From positions 851,501 to 915,500 of the forward strand of contig NZ_JBGGGT010000001.1 of NCBI RefSeq assembly GCF_041276405.1: a DNA stretch of 64,000 bases, given 5' to 3'. The notes beneath the pieces are model-generated. The model had not been told where the DNA came from. It searched no databases and saw only the letters and a program-made list of their open reading frames with translations. This document shows positions 8,183 through 16,369 of this stretch, piece by piece; position 1 is the first letter of the stretch, and each line of letters opens with the position of its first letter. This DNA is from Microvirga sp. TS319. Its GTDB lineage: Bacteria > Pseudomonadota > Alphaproteobacteria > Rhizobiales > Beijerinckiaceae. The position numbers were made by a program, and so were the translations under genes.

Positions 8183-8983
8183 ATGTTGCTCGACTTCGAT
8201 CGGCTTGGGGCACTGCGTTACGTACTCGGCGGCATCAGCCTTCTCGCGGGCATCTTCCTCCTCTTTCCCGTGGTGATGATCGTCGCGTTGTCGTTCGGAT
8301 CCTCGCAATGGCTGCAGTTTCCACCACCGGGTTGGACGCTGCAATGGTATGAGGAGCTGTTCGCTGACCCTGCATGGCTCGATGCATTCCTCACGAGCCT
8401 CGAGATTGCGGCGATCGTCACGGTCCTATCCGTTGTCATCGGATTGATGGCGTCGTTTGGCTTGACCCGGGGAACGTTCCGGGGACGCGAGGTCCTGCGG
8501 GCTCTGTTCCTGACCCCCATGATCCTGCCGGTCGTGGTTTTGGCTGTCGCACTCTATGCTTTCTTCCTGCGGCTCCATCTGAACGGCACCCTGATCGGTT
8601 TTGTCATTGCTCACCTCATCGTCGCGCTGCCGTTCTCGATTATCTCGATCACCAACTCTCTTGAACGGTTTGACAAGTCGATCGAGGACGCGGCCGTCCT
8701 GTGCGGAGCGAGCCCACTGGAAGCAAAGCTGCGGGTTACACTGCCCGGGATTCGCCTCGGGATCATGGGAGCGGCGATTTTCTCCTTCTTGGCGTCATGG
8801 GACGAGGTGGTGATCGCCATCTTCATGGCCAGCCCCGACCTTCAGACACTCCCCGTCATGATCTGGAGCACGCTCCGACAGGATCTGTCCCCCGTGATTG
8901 CCGCCGTCTCGACACTCCTCGTCGGGTTCACGGCCATTCTCATGATGTTTGCAGCCTTTATCCGCAAGGAGCCCCAGCAATGA
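8183..8983 (+). CDS. ABC importer permease, PotC type
   Basis: A 266-aa inner-membrane permease, second half of the channel. It has about six membrane segments (the first around LRYVLGGISLLAGIFLLFPVVMIVAL) and the EAA loop DAAVLCGASPLEAKLRVTLP. A TAGGAGA ribosome site lies just before the ATG at 8183, 9 nt after the preceding gene. Its stop overlaps the ATPase start as ATGA. Confidence 0.91.
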   Translation: MLLDFDRLGALRYVLGGISLLAGIFLLFPVVMIVALSFGSSQWLQFPPPGWTLQWYEELFADPAWLDAFLTSLEIAAIVTVLSVVIGLMASFGLTRGTFRGREVLRALFLTPMILPVVVLAVALYAFFLRLHLNGTLIGFVIAHLIVALPFSIISITNSLERFDKSIEDAAVLCGASPLEAKLRVTLPGIRLGIMGAAIFSFLASWDEVVIAIFMASPDLQTLPVMIWSTLRQDLSPVIAAVSTLLVGFTAILMMFAAFIRKEPQQ

Positions 8984-10068
8984 GCGCGCCATTCCTCAGC
9001 ATCAGAGGCATTCGCAAGAGCTTCGGCAGCTTCGTCGCCGTTGAGAACGTCTCTCTCAACGTGCCGAAAGGTGAATTCCTCACCTTTCTGGGCCCCTCAG
9101 GATCCGGCAAGAGCACGACCCTCTATGTCATCGCAGGCTTCCAGGAGCCGAGTGAGGGTGACGTCATGCTGGAAGGGAGGTCCATCCTCAACGTCCCATC
9201 CAACAAGCGCAACATCGGCATGGTATTCCAGCGCTATACGCTGTTCCCGCACCTGTCCGTAGCCGAGAACGTGGCCTTTCCGCTGAGAGTCCGCCGCCGC
9301 TCGCGAGCTGACATCGATGCGAAGGTTGCCGCGATGCTGAAGCTGGTCCGGTTGGATCGCTTTGCTGACCGGAAGCCTGCGCAACTCTCTGGAGGTCAGC
9401 AACAGCGTGTCGCGCTTGCTCGTGCTCTGGCCTACGATCCGCCGCTCCTTCTCATGGATGAGCCCCTCTCGGCCTTAGACAAGAAGCTGCGTGAGGAGAT
9501 CCAGTACGAAATCAAACGCATCCACACGGAAACCGGTGTCACGATCCTTTACGTGACCCATGACCAGGAAGAAGCGCTTCGGCTTTCAGATCGGATTGCC
9601 CTCTTCAACCATGGCCGGATCGAGCAGATCGGCAGCGGCCGGGACCTGTACGATGCACCACAAACCCGGTTTGTCGCCGGCTTCATCGGGAACTCCAACT
9701 TCATTCGCGCCTCCGTTCTTAAGCGCAATGGAGCAAGCGGACAGGTTTGCTGCCCCGATGGCTCGACCGTCGACGGCGTATCCCTGACCGATCTTCCGTC
9801 GGCGGAGAGTGATGCGCTGATCATGGTGCGCCCTGACCGAATCCGCTTGGTGAAGTCGCCTGATGGAGGCACAGGCCTGGCCGGGCGCGTGGCAAGCGCA
9901 ACGTTCTTGGGCGAGTCTCTCCACGTATCCGTGGAGACGCCCTGGGGGGAGGTGATTGATGTGCGCTCATCCCTGGACGTACCGGAGACCCGCGATCTCA
10001 TACCAGGCGATCGGGTCGATGTGCGCTTCAATCCCAGCGACGTGAGGGTATTCAGCCCGACGGCCTGA
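8980..10068 (+). CDS. ABC importer ATPase, PotA type
   Basis: A 362-aa ATP-binding subunit. Walker A is GPSGSGKST (about residues 37-45), the Q-loop is in MVFQRYTLFPHLSV, the signature is LSGGQQQR, Walker B is LLLMDEPLSALD and the switch histidine is in YVTHDQEEAL. A C-terminal TOBE-like regulatory domain follows (about 240-360), as in PotA, FbpC and UgpC. The start at 8980 overlaps the permease stop. It is the last gene of the operon. A longer open frame upstream, within the permease, lacks domain content and is rejected. Confidence 0.93.
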   Translation: MSAPFLSIRGIRKSFGSFVAVENVSLNVPKGEFLTFLGPSGSGKSTTLYVIAGFQEPSEGDVMLEGRSILNVPSNKRNIGMVFQRYTLFPHLSVAENVAFPLRVRRRSRADIDAKVAAMLKLVRLDRFADRKPAQLSGGQQQRVALARALAYDPPLLLMDEPLSALDKKLREEIQYEIKRIHTETGVTILYVTHDQEEALRLSDRIALFNHGRIEQIGSGRDLYDAPQTRFVAGFIGNSNFIRASVLKRNGASGQVCCPDGSTVDGVSLTDLPSAESDALIMVRPDRIRLVKSPDGGTGLAGRVASATFLGESLHVSVETPWGEVIDVRSSLDVPETRDLIPGDRVDVRFNPSDVRVFSPTA

Positions 10069-10586
10069 ACCCAGCCCGTGTGGGGAGCATGGGACTCTCT
10101 TTCGAGGCGCAGATAGAGCCGCGGCACGCCTGAGAGGTAAGCGGTTGGCCCGCTTCGGCGCTCGAGTGCCGACGTTCGTTAAGCCATCGAAACGTGAAAC
10201 TTTGACCACAACGACATGACAGAGGCTGCGGCTCATCGAAGTTGCGTTAAGTCACTCAGAAACCTTTCGGATGCGCGCGACGCGCCGCGGGAACTTGCCA
10301 CGCACGTGTCGCATCCCGAAGCGGTTGAGCCGTATCACGCCGTCTCGACGGCAAGTGGCGTAGAACATGGCTAGGTTGCCCAGGTCTTGAAGGAGCAGAG
10401 ATCGCCTGGATCATCTCTATGTCGGCACGATTGCGTGCTTTGCGCGGAAGTCCGGTAGATGGGATGCCACCTGTACTAATCGAGCCGCCGGCAATCCTCG
10501 GCGGCTTCCGCCTTGCGTGTCGATGTGCTCCGCCATTGGGCTGGTGCCCATGATACGCTACCCGTGTCTTGCTCCTGCAAGCCTGA
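10069..10586. other. Gene-free stretch between convergent genes
   Basis: No convincing gene was found. A 7-bp stem (GCCGCCG at 10484, CGGCGGC at 10499, 8-nt loop) lies here but has no T-run. A 38-codon minus-strand frame at 10252-10368 lacks a ribosome site. Confidence 0.5.
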
Positions 10587-11558
10587 TCACCGCCCGCGTA
10601 GGACGACCTTGCCCTTGCGACCGGGTTCATTGCTGGCGCGCACGGCCTCGGCAATCCGGTCGAGCGGAAAGGTTGCGTCGACCGGGAGAGTGAGCTTGCC
10701 ACTGGCGGCCTCGGCGATGACTTCCTCGAGCAGACTGCCGATCACGTCAGGCCCGAGGCCCGGCTTGGCACCCCAGAAGCCCCGAATGGTGATTTGTTGG
10801 AAGATCGCGACAGATGGCTCGATGCGGATCGGCTGGCCGCTCAGGGCGCCGAAGATGACGATCTCGCCGCCGTCTTCCACCAGGCGCGCAAGTTGCGCGG
10901 GGCCGTCCCCGCCCACAGAGTCCAGCCCGGCGCGGATCGATCCATCGCCGACAAGATCGCGCGCGCGCGCTTCCCAGCCGGGTTGCTCGGTCGACACGAC
11001 GTTGGTGATGCCGTCGGCGGCAAGCTCGGCGACCGCCGCGTCACGCCGTGCGAGGCTGAGCACGTTGATGCCCTTCTCCGCGCCGAAGCGCGACAAAAGC
11101 CGTCCGACCGCACCGGTGGCACTGTTCTGCACGAGCCAGTCGCCGCGCTGAAGGTCAAGGTCGGCCAGCACCATCTTGGCGCTGAGTGGCATGGCGATGA
11201 GCTGGCAAGCGGTCTCATCATCAACGCCGTCTGGCACAGGGCGTGCGTGCCGGGCATCGACCAGGTAATGGTCGGCCCAGGTCTGCCGGCCACCGCCGAT
11301 CACGCGCTGCCCGACCTGGAGGTTCTCGACCCCGGCGCCGAGCTCCTCCACAACGCCGAGCGCCTCCGTGCCGCCGATCGCCGGCAGCGGCGGCTTGATG
11401 CCATACCTGCCAGCCACGGTCATCAGGTCATGATTGTGGATGGGGGACAGGATCATCCGGACGAGCGCCTGCCCTGGCCCGGGCGCCGGCCGCTCACTCT
11501 CAGCAAGGGTTAACACCTGGGCCGGATCACCGAACCGTTCGAATACAATGCTGTGCAT
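10587..11558 (-). CDS. MDR-family NADPH-dependent oxidoreductase (MECR/quinone reductase-like)
   Basis: A 323-aa medium-chain dehydrogenase/reductase. The N-terminal GroES-like domain (VFERFGDPAQVLTL through IGGTEALGVVEELGAGV) lacks the cysteine and histidine ligands of zinc alcohol dehydrogenases, and the nucleotide-binding motif NSATGAVGRLLSRF is at about 148-161. This matches zinc-free trans-2-enoyl-CoA reductases and quinone reductases that use NADPH to reduce an activated double bond. The ATG at 11558 has AAGGA upstream; the longer frame to 11657 is rejected. It stands alone on the minus strand, so the substrate cannot be inferred from neighbours. Confidence 0.85.
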   Translation of the reverse strand: MHSIVFERFGDPAQVLTLAESERPAPGPGQALVRMILSPIHNHDLMTVAGRYGIKPPLPAIGGTEALGVVEELGAGVENLQVGQRVIGGGRQTWADHYLVDARHARPVPDGVDDETACQLIAMPLSAKMVLADLDLQRGDWLVQNSATGAVGRLLSRFGAEKGINVLSLARRDAAVAELAADGITNVVSTEQPGWEARARDLVGDGSIRAGLDSVGGDGPAQLARLVEDGGEIVIFGALSGQPIRIEPSVAIFQQITIRGFWGAKPGLGPDVIGSLLEEVIAEAASGKLTLPVDATFPLDRIAEAVRASNEPGRKGKVVLRGR

Positions 11559-11806
11559 GAGCAATCCTTTTGTCTGAAGAAGTTCTTCAATTAGGTTGGA
11601 TGGTCCTGAGGGCAATACTCGGAACGAGCCTGATGAAAGCCGGACTTCCGCAGGCATAGAGGAAGCTGACCTTCATAACCGGAATGCACGATGCGACTGT
11701 ATCCGCCCCTGGTGTCACGGCATTTTAACTCATCGATGTACAGTCTCACGGCTGCCTCCCGGAAGGGCTGTCGGCCTTGCTCGTGCCGCGGCCGAACTTG
11801 CAAAAC

Positions 11807-11977
11807 TCAGCGCTTCCAAGCACCCTCGTTCTTCCGCTCGTAGTCGCTGAAGGCCCTCTTGAGCTGCGGTTCGTCGACCTTGTCGATGTCCTTGCGCAGG
11901 TGGTCAATGGTTTCCTGCAATCGGGTCTGCATCTTCTGGGTGTGGTGCCGCGGATCGCGGTCGGCTTCACCGACCAT
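11807..11977 (-). CDS. Small hypothetical protein (56 aa)
   Basis: A short charged open frame not unlike small alphaproteobacterial hypothetical proteins: it contains HHTQKMQTRLQETIDHLRKD and then DKVDEPQLKRAFSDYERK. It is predicted to be mostly helical, soluble and without signal peptide. It starts 27 nt downstream of the epoxide hydrolase stop on the same strand, so it may be cotranscribed. No good ribosome site is visible, and an in-frame stop lies only a few codons upstream, so the ATG is the best start. Function unknown. Confidence 0.5.
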   Translation of the reverse strand: MVGEADRDPRHHTQKMQTRLQETIDHLRKDIDKVDEPQLKRAFSDYERKNEGAWKR

Positions 11978-12004
11978 GCCGAATCTGGTTGAGGAATGCG
12001 GACA

Positions 12005-13159
12005 TCAGCGCAACGTTCGAAACAGCGCACGTACCTCTTGAGCCAGGGCATCGGGCTGTTCCATCGCGGCGAAGTGCCCACCATGCTCCATCACACTCCA
12101 ACGCTGAAGGTTCGTGAATGTCCGCTCGGCAATCGAGCGCGGCGGCCGGACGATCTCGCGCGGGAACTCGCAATAGCCGGTGGGGACCGTCACGGTCTCG
12201 CCTGCCGGAATCGGCCAGGGTCCATGCATGCGGGCATAGTAGGGCCAGAAGGACGAGCCAATCGCGGCCGTGAACCAGTAGAGGCTGATGTTCGCCAGAA
12301 GATGATCCCGTGAGAACACGGCCTCAATGTCCCCGCCACAATCGGACCAGGTCCGGAACTTCTCCACGATCCAGGCGGCCAGCCCGGTGGGGGAATCCGT
12401 CAGGGCAAAGGCCAAGGTCTGCGGGCGGGTGCCTTGGATCCACTGGTAGCCGGTCTCCTCCTTGAGCCAGAGCTGTAGCTCGTCCAGAAAGCGACGCTCC
12501 TCGGCTGTGGGATTGGACACCATCGCCGGGTCGCGGCGGATCGGCATCATGTTGAGGTGAATGCCGGACAGACGCTCCGGGTAGGCGTAGCCGAGACGAG
12601 CCGTGATGAACGAGCCCCAGTCGCCACCCTGGGCTCCGAAGCGGTGATAGCCCAGCACCTCGCTCATCAGCGCGGCAAAGCAATCCGCGATCGCCTCGAC
12701 CCCCAACCGCGGCTGACCGGGCGTGAACGACAGTCTATAGCCTGGCAGAGAGGGAGCAATAATCGTGAATGCATCGGCTGGATCGCCTCCGAACCGGCCG
12801 GGGCCGGTGAGGCGAGGGATCAGCTCGAGGAACTCGAAGATCGAGCCGGGCCAGCCGTGGGAGAGCAGGAGAGGGTGGGGATCAGGCCCCTTGCCCGGCA
12901 CGTGCAGGAAGTGCAGATCGATATTGTGGAGCCGCACCTTGTACTGTGGGAAGGCATTGAGCCTCGCCTCCTGGGCACGCCAGTCGAAGCGATCGCGCCA
13001 GTGGTCGACGAGGGTGCTCATGTAGGCCACATCGGTGCCGTAAGCCCAAGGATCTCCGGGGGGCTGGTCGGGGAGGCGCGTACGGTACAGGCGCTCTCGC
13101 AGATCCGTGAGGGCCACCTCCGGGACATGCAGTCTGAATGGCTGTGGTTGGCTGCTCAT
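12005..13159 (-). CDS. Epoxide hydrolase (EHN domain, alpha/beta hydrolase)
   Basis: A 384-aa epoxide hydrolase that opens an epoxide to a diol via an aspartyl-ester intermediate. The N-terminal EHN domain (PF06441) covers about residues 4-110 (FRLHVPEVALTDLRERL, TRLPDQ). The oxyanion motif HGWPGS is at 101-106, the nucleophile Asp180 in AQGGDWGS and the base His362 in HGGHFAAME. Proteins with this domain are related to juvenile-hormone and microsomal epoxide hydrolases. GGAG lies about 13 nt upstream of the ATG at 13159. No export signal is seen. The natural substrate is unknown. Confidence 0.9.
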   Translation of the reverse strand: MSSQPQPFRLHVPEVALTDLRERLYRTRLPDQPPGDPWAYGTDVAYMSTLVDHWRDRFDWRAQEARLNAFPQYKVRLHNIDLHFLHVPGKGPDPHPLLLSHGWPGSIFEFLELIPRLTGPGRFGGDPADAFTIIAPSLPGYRLSFTPGQPRLGVEAIADCFAALMSEVLGYHRFGAQGGDWGSFITARLGYAYPERLSGIHLNMMPIRRDPAMVSNPTAEERRFLDELQLWLKEETGYQWIQGTRPQTLAFALTDSPTGLAAWIVEKFRTWSDCGGDIEAVFSRDHLLANISLYWFTAAIGSSFWPYYARMHGPWPIPAGETVTVPTGYCEFPREIVRPPRSIAERTFTNLQRWSVMEHGGHFAAMEQPDALAQEVRALFRTLR

Positions 13160-13557
13160 GGGTGTCACACTCCAAGGTAGACATTCGCCCCTCTGCGGCT
13201 TCATTCATCCCTTGTCCGACCTTACTGGATCTCACCACAGGGGAGGATGGTTTCAACGTAACCTCCCTCGCTTACTGGGCAAATCGTGGATCAGCCGCAA
13301 CGCGTCACCGTTTGAGTGCCGACCGCATACGACACGTGTCGACCTCTGGAAAAACACCGAGGCTTAGATGCCGGGGGTCGCTACCACCATGAACAGGCCG
13401 GTGAACGCGAACGTTGTCGTCGGCAAAGGCATTTACTTTATCGACAGTTTCGTTCGGGCGGTTTGGCTTGCGGCGTAGACTGACCTTGCTGCCTGGATAA
13501 AGTCCTGGTCGAAACATGACACGGTAAACAGACCGGCATGAGATCGAAGGGGCGGCA
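13160..13557. other. Gene-free divergent promoter region
   Basis: About 400 bases between the divergent epoxide hydrolase and Ivy-like genes. I see no gene, hairpin or repeat I can support here; it must hold both promoters. Confidence 0.5.
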
Positions 13558-13998
13558 ATGGCAAATCGGGTTCTCAAGCGCGCTCTTCGCATCGGCCTTG
13601 TGGCCGCCGGGTCGCTCCTGTGCGTGGGAATGCCCGCCCTGGCAGCCTCATCTGGCTTACCTGAATATCCGTGGGACCTGCGCAAGAAGATGCCCAGTCA
13701 TTACCGGGCATATCTGAAGATCCTGCCGGCCGGGTTGAAGCGCACGCCCTGGTTCGGCCGGTTTGATGGAACCGGCATGCCGGTTGAGCGGGTGACGGTG
13801 GACAGCAAGGTGTACTTCTCGGGCGGAGTCTGCAAGCCGCATGCCTGTTCCGACAATTACCTTACCTTCCTGGTCGAAGCGGACGGATCACGTGCCGTCG
13901 CGATGGTAAAGGGAAGTGAGACAGGCGGCCGGATCGTGGAGCTCGGACATCCGACGATGGCGGAGCGGCTATTCATGGCGAAGGAGCTTCAGGATTAA
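13558..13998 (+). CDS. Secreted Ivy-like lysozyme inhibitor
   Basis: A 146-aa secreted protein. A Sec signal peptide covers about residues 1-29 (LVAAGSLLCVGMPALAA). The mature part carries GVCKPHACSDNYLTFLV, matching the conserved CKPHxC loop of the Ivy family (PF08816), whose disulfide-held loop inserts into the active site of C-type lysozyme. Overall size and the late position of the loop also fit Ivy. It would protect periplasmic peptidoglycan from host or predator lysozymes, or inhibit the cell's own lytic enzymes. GGGGCGG sits just before the ATG. Monocistronic, followed by a dispersed repeat. Confidence 0.78.
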   Translation: MANRVLKRALRIGLVAAGSLLCVGMPALAASSGLPEYPWDLRKKMPSHYRAYLKILPAGLKRTPWFGRFDGTGMPVERVTVDSKVYFSGGVCKPHACSDNYLTFLVEADGSRAVAMVKGSETGGRIVELGHPTMAERLFMAKELQD

Positions 13999-14037
13999 GC
14001 GCCGAGCGAAGAACTGCCTGTCGGACACAACGGCATA

Positions 14038-14199
14038 CTAGAGCATCGGGCGTGAAAAGTGGACTTGCACTTTCGGGATCGATCCGATGCTCCCTTCTTA
14101 GATCTGCGCATCGTTCATTGCGGACCCGAAGGGCCACGCTGGTGAAGACCGGGTCCACTTTTCGCTCGCGCGGCCCGCTGGGTCCGCACGATGCGATAG
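14038..14199. repeat. Dispersed palindromic repeat, full-length copy 1
   Basis: Starts CTAGAGCATCGGGCGTGAAA and ends GCACGATGCGATAG. It has two palindromic halves: GAGCATCGG...CCGATGCTC (14041-14092) and GCGCATCGT...ACGATGCG (14106-14197), with TCCACTTTT motifs inside. Similar copies occur at 15586, 21602, 37344, 49111, 61025 and 63422. Confidence 0.85.
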
Positions 14200-14246
14200 A
14201 AGCATACGGGAGTGTCAGATCCAGGATCATGGGCTAATGCCAAGCC

Positions 14247-15389
14247 ATGTCAGATCACCAAAACGATCAGTCCAACACCTTGCCGACCTTAACCTGCGAT
14301 GAGCCGTTGGGGGTGCGGGAGCCCCAGCGCCGGATCGTGCATGTGGATCTCGATGCATTCTATGCCTCTGTCGAGCAGCGGGACAATCCGGACCTGCGTG
14401 GTAAGCCGGTCGCCGTCGGCGGATCCCGTGAGCGGGGTGTCGTGGCAGCCGCCAGCTACGAGGCCCGGCGCTTTGGGGTGCATTCGGCCATGCCCTCGGT
14501 CACGGCTCGGCGGAAATGCCCAGAGCTTATCTTCGTCAAGCCGCGGTTCGACGTCTACCGCGAGGTCTCGGGCCAGGTCCGGGAGATTTTTTACGAGTAC
14601 ACTCCTCTGGTGGAGCCGCTGTCGTTGGACGAGGCCTATCTCGATGTGAGCGAGAACCTGATGGACATCCCATACGCCACCCAGGTGGCGCGGGAGATCC
14701 GGGCCAGGATCTGGCAGGAAACGCATCTAACAGCATCGGCCGGGATCAGCTTCAACAAGTTCCTGGCCAAAATGGCGTCGGATCAAAACAAGCCGAACGG
14801 TCAGTTCGTGATCACACAGGGAACGGCGCAGGCCTTCGTCGAGGGCCTCCCAATTGGCAAGTTCCACGGCATCGGCCCGGCCACAGCCAGGAAGATGAAC
14901 GAGATCGGCATCTTCACCGGCCTGGACCTGAAGGCCCGGTCCCTGAGCTTCCTGCAGGAACGCTTCGGCAAGGCCGGAGCCCATTATTACTGGATTTCCC
15001 GCGCCGTCGATCATCGCCCGGTCCAGCCGGATCGCATCCGGAAGTCGGTGGGTGCCGAGAACACCTTCGAGAAGGATCGGGAGAGCTTCGAGGAAATGAA
15101 GGCTGCGCTCCAGCCGCTCATCGACAAGGTCTGGCGGCATTGCGAGCAGATGGGTGCGCGAGGCCGGACGGTGACGCTCAAGGTGAAATTCTCCGACTTC
15201 CAGCAGATCACCCGCAGCCATACGCTCCTCGGATATGTCGAGAGCCGGGCGGGACTCGAGCACACTGGTGTCGATCTCCTTCGACAACTGTTTCCTCTCG
15301 GCAAGAGCGTCCGCCTCTTAGGCGTGTCCCTGTCGGCTCTGAATACCGACGAAGAGCCTGAAAGTCCGCAGCTATCCCTGGAGTTGTAG
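14247..15389 (+). CDS. dinB: DNA polymerase IV (Y-family translesion polymerase)
   Basis: A 380-aa error-prone DNA polymerase that copies past lesions. The metal-binding catalytic motifs are HVDLDAFYASVE (about residues 34-45) and SLDEAYLDVS, with the steric region GVVAASYEARRFGV. The helix-hairpin-helix part is at PIGKFHGIGPATARKMNEIG, and the little-finger domain runs from about 235 to 350. The C-terminal QLSLEL resembles a beta-clamp-binding peptide of the QLxLF type. The start ATG lies 48 nt after the repeat. LexA control could be expected, but I did not identify a clear SOS box. Confidence 0.95.
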   Translation: MSDHQNDQSNTLPTLTCDEPLGVREPQRRIVHVDLDAFYASVEQRDNPDLRGKPVAVGGSRERGVVAAASYEARRFGVHSAMPSVTARRKCPELIFVKPRFDVYREVSGQVREIFYEYTPLVEPLSLDEAYLDVSENLMDIPYATQVAREIRARIWQETHLTASAGISFNKFLAKMASDQNKPNGQFVITQGTAQAFVEGLPIGKFHGIGPATARKMNEIGIFTGLDLKARSLSFLQERFGKAGAHYYWISRAVDHRPVQPDRIRKSVGAENTFEKDRESFEEMKAALQPLIDKVWRHCEQMGARGRTVTLKVKFSDFQQITRSHTLLGYVESRAGLEHTGVDLLRQLFPLGKSVRLLGVSLSALNTDEEPESPQLSLEL

Positions 15390-15585
15390 GCGGCCTCCCG
15401 ATAGCCCGCTTTCTCGGCCTGCGCGAAGACAAGGATCCGAGTGTGGTGATCATGGACCATCCGACACCGATGATCACCGGAACGCGTCAGCGCTCCTGAT
15501 CGCTATCGCGCTTTGGGGAGGATCGAACGCAGAGATGCGCCGCAATCCCTCAGACAGGATGAACAATCTCTTCAGATCTCACGCT

Positions 15586-15702
15586 TAGAGCATCGGGCGT
15601 GAAAACTGGAATCCACTTTTGGGATCAATTCGATGCTCCCTTCTGAGATGAGCGCATCGTTCTCGCGAAAAACCGGGCCCACTTTTTCGCACGATGCGCT
15701 AG
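15586..15702. repeat. Dispersed palindromic repeat, copy 2
   Basis: Begins TAGAGCATCGGGCGTGAAAA and ends CGCACGATGCGCTAG, with the same two palindromic halves as the copy at 14038. Its terminal CTAG overlaps the TAG stop codon of the minus-strand PilZ gene. The rest of 15390-15585 shows nothing I can support. Confidence 0.88.
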
Positions 15703-15962
15703 TCGATGAATTTCGCCCCGTAGAAATGACCGTCTGTCCAGACCAGGTGTACATTGGCTCTGGCACCCTGGCTCGGGATCGTCAGCTGGAACTGGACTGG
15801 TACATCGGTGAATTCGGGGAAGATCAGCCGGACACCTTTCTCCGATAGATCCCAGATCATACAGGGTATCGGCTGATGGGGAGGGTAACCGGTGACTATG
15901 CCCTCAAGATCTGTGCGAAACCGCTCACACGATCGGCGTTCTGGTAGTCCTCCATGGCGCAT
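15699..15962 (-). CDS. PilZ-domain protein
   Basis: An 87-aa stand-alone PilZ domain, a cyclic-di-GMP receptor fold. The opening PERRSCERFRTDLEG carries the RxxxR c-di-GMP-binding motif region, and IWDLSEKGVRLIF matches the D/NxSxxG motif. The ATG at 15962 is preferred to one 69 nt upstream because AAGGA lies six nt before it. The stop codon TAG is part of the CTAG at the end of a dispersed repeat, so the C-terminus (GAKFID) may have been set by repeat insertion. It may modulate motility, adhesion or polysaccharide output; the target is unknown. Confidence 0.8.
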   Translation of the reverse strand: MRHGGLPERRSCERFRTDLEGIVTGYPPHQPIPCMIWDLSEKGVRLIFPEFTDVPVQFQLTIPSQGARANVHLVWTDGHFYGAKFID

Positions 15963-16369
15963 GCAGTATCCTTCATTGAGTTGCCACAGGCTAGGATACC
16001 TGGCTTGTGCGAGGGTTCCGTGCCTCGCCACTCCAAGCGACGCTCCCTTGAATGGTATCGCTCTCCGCCGAAGATCTCTGAGCCTCGAACAAGCTGGAAG
16101 ACTCAGGGACCATCATGATCAACAAAGGCCTGATGCTGGGGAGTATATCATTCACCGCTATTCCCGGAATGCACGGGTATGGACTGCCTTGCCAAGGTGT
16201 CCTCTCCCTAATTTCTGCCTGTCGTCAGCCATGACTTCTGCAGGGTTTGTGGCCGTTGAAGACGCAAAATTATAGTAAACACAAGCGCAGCCTGAGACGG
16301 GGTGATGCAGCCTCCTGGTGAGGTGTTCCCGGCCATCGGCTGCATCGATCAGATCACGCCATCAGTTCC
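15963..16369. other. Gene-free stretch with an inverted repeat
   Basis: No gene was recognised. GATGCAGCC (16304-16312) and GGCTGCATC (16338-16346) form a perfect 9-bp inverted repeat with a 25-nt loop just downstream of the RTX gene stop; without a T-run it is at best a weak terminator. Confidence 0.4.

Noticed and set aside
10252..10368. 38-codon minus-strand ORF with a basic peptide
   Set aside because: No ribosome site, no recognisable motif, and composition equally likely by chance in high-GC DNA.
10484..10505. 7-bp hairpin between convergent genes as a terminator
   Set aside because: No T-run on either strand and far from both gene ends.
14038..15702. CRISPR-like interpretation of the repeats flanking dinB
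   Set aside because: Copies are far apart, palindromic and scattered without regular spacers.
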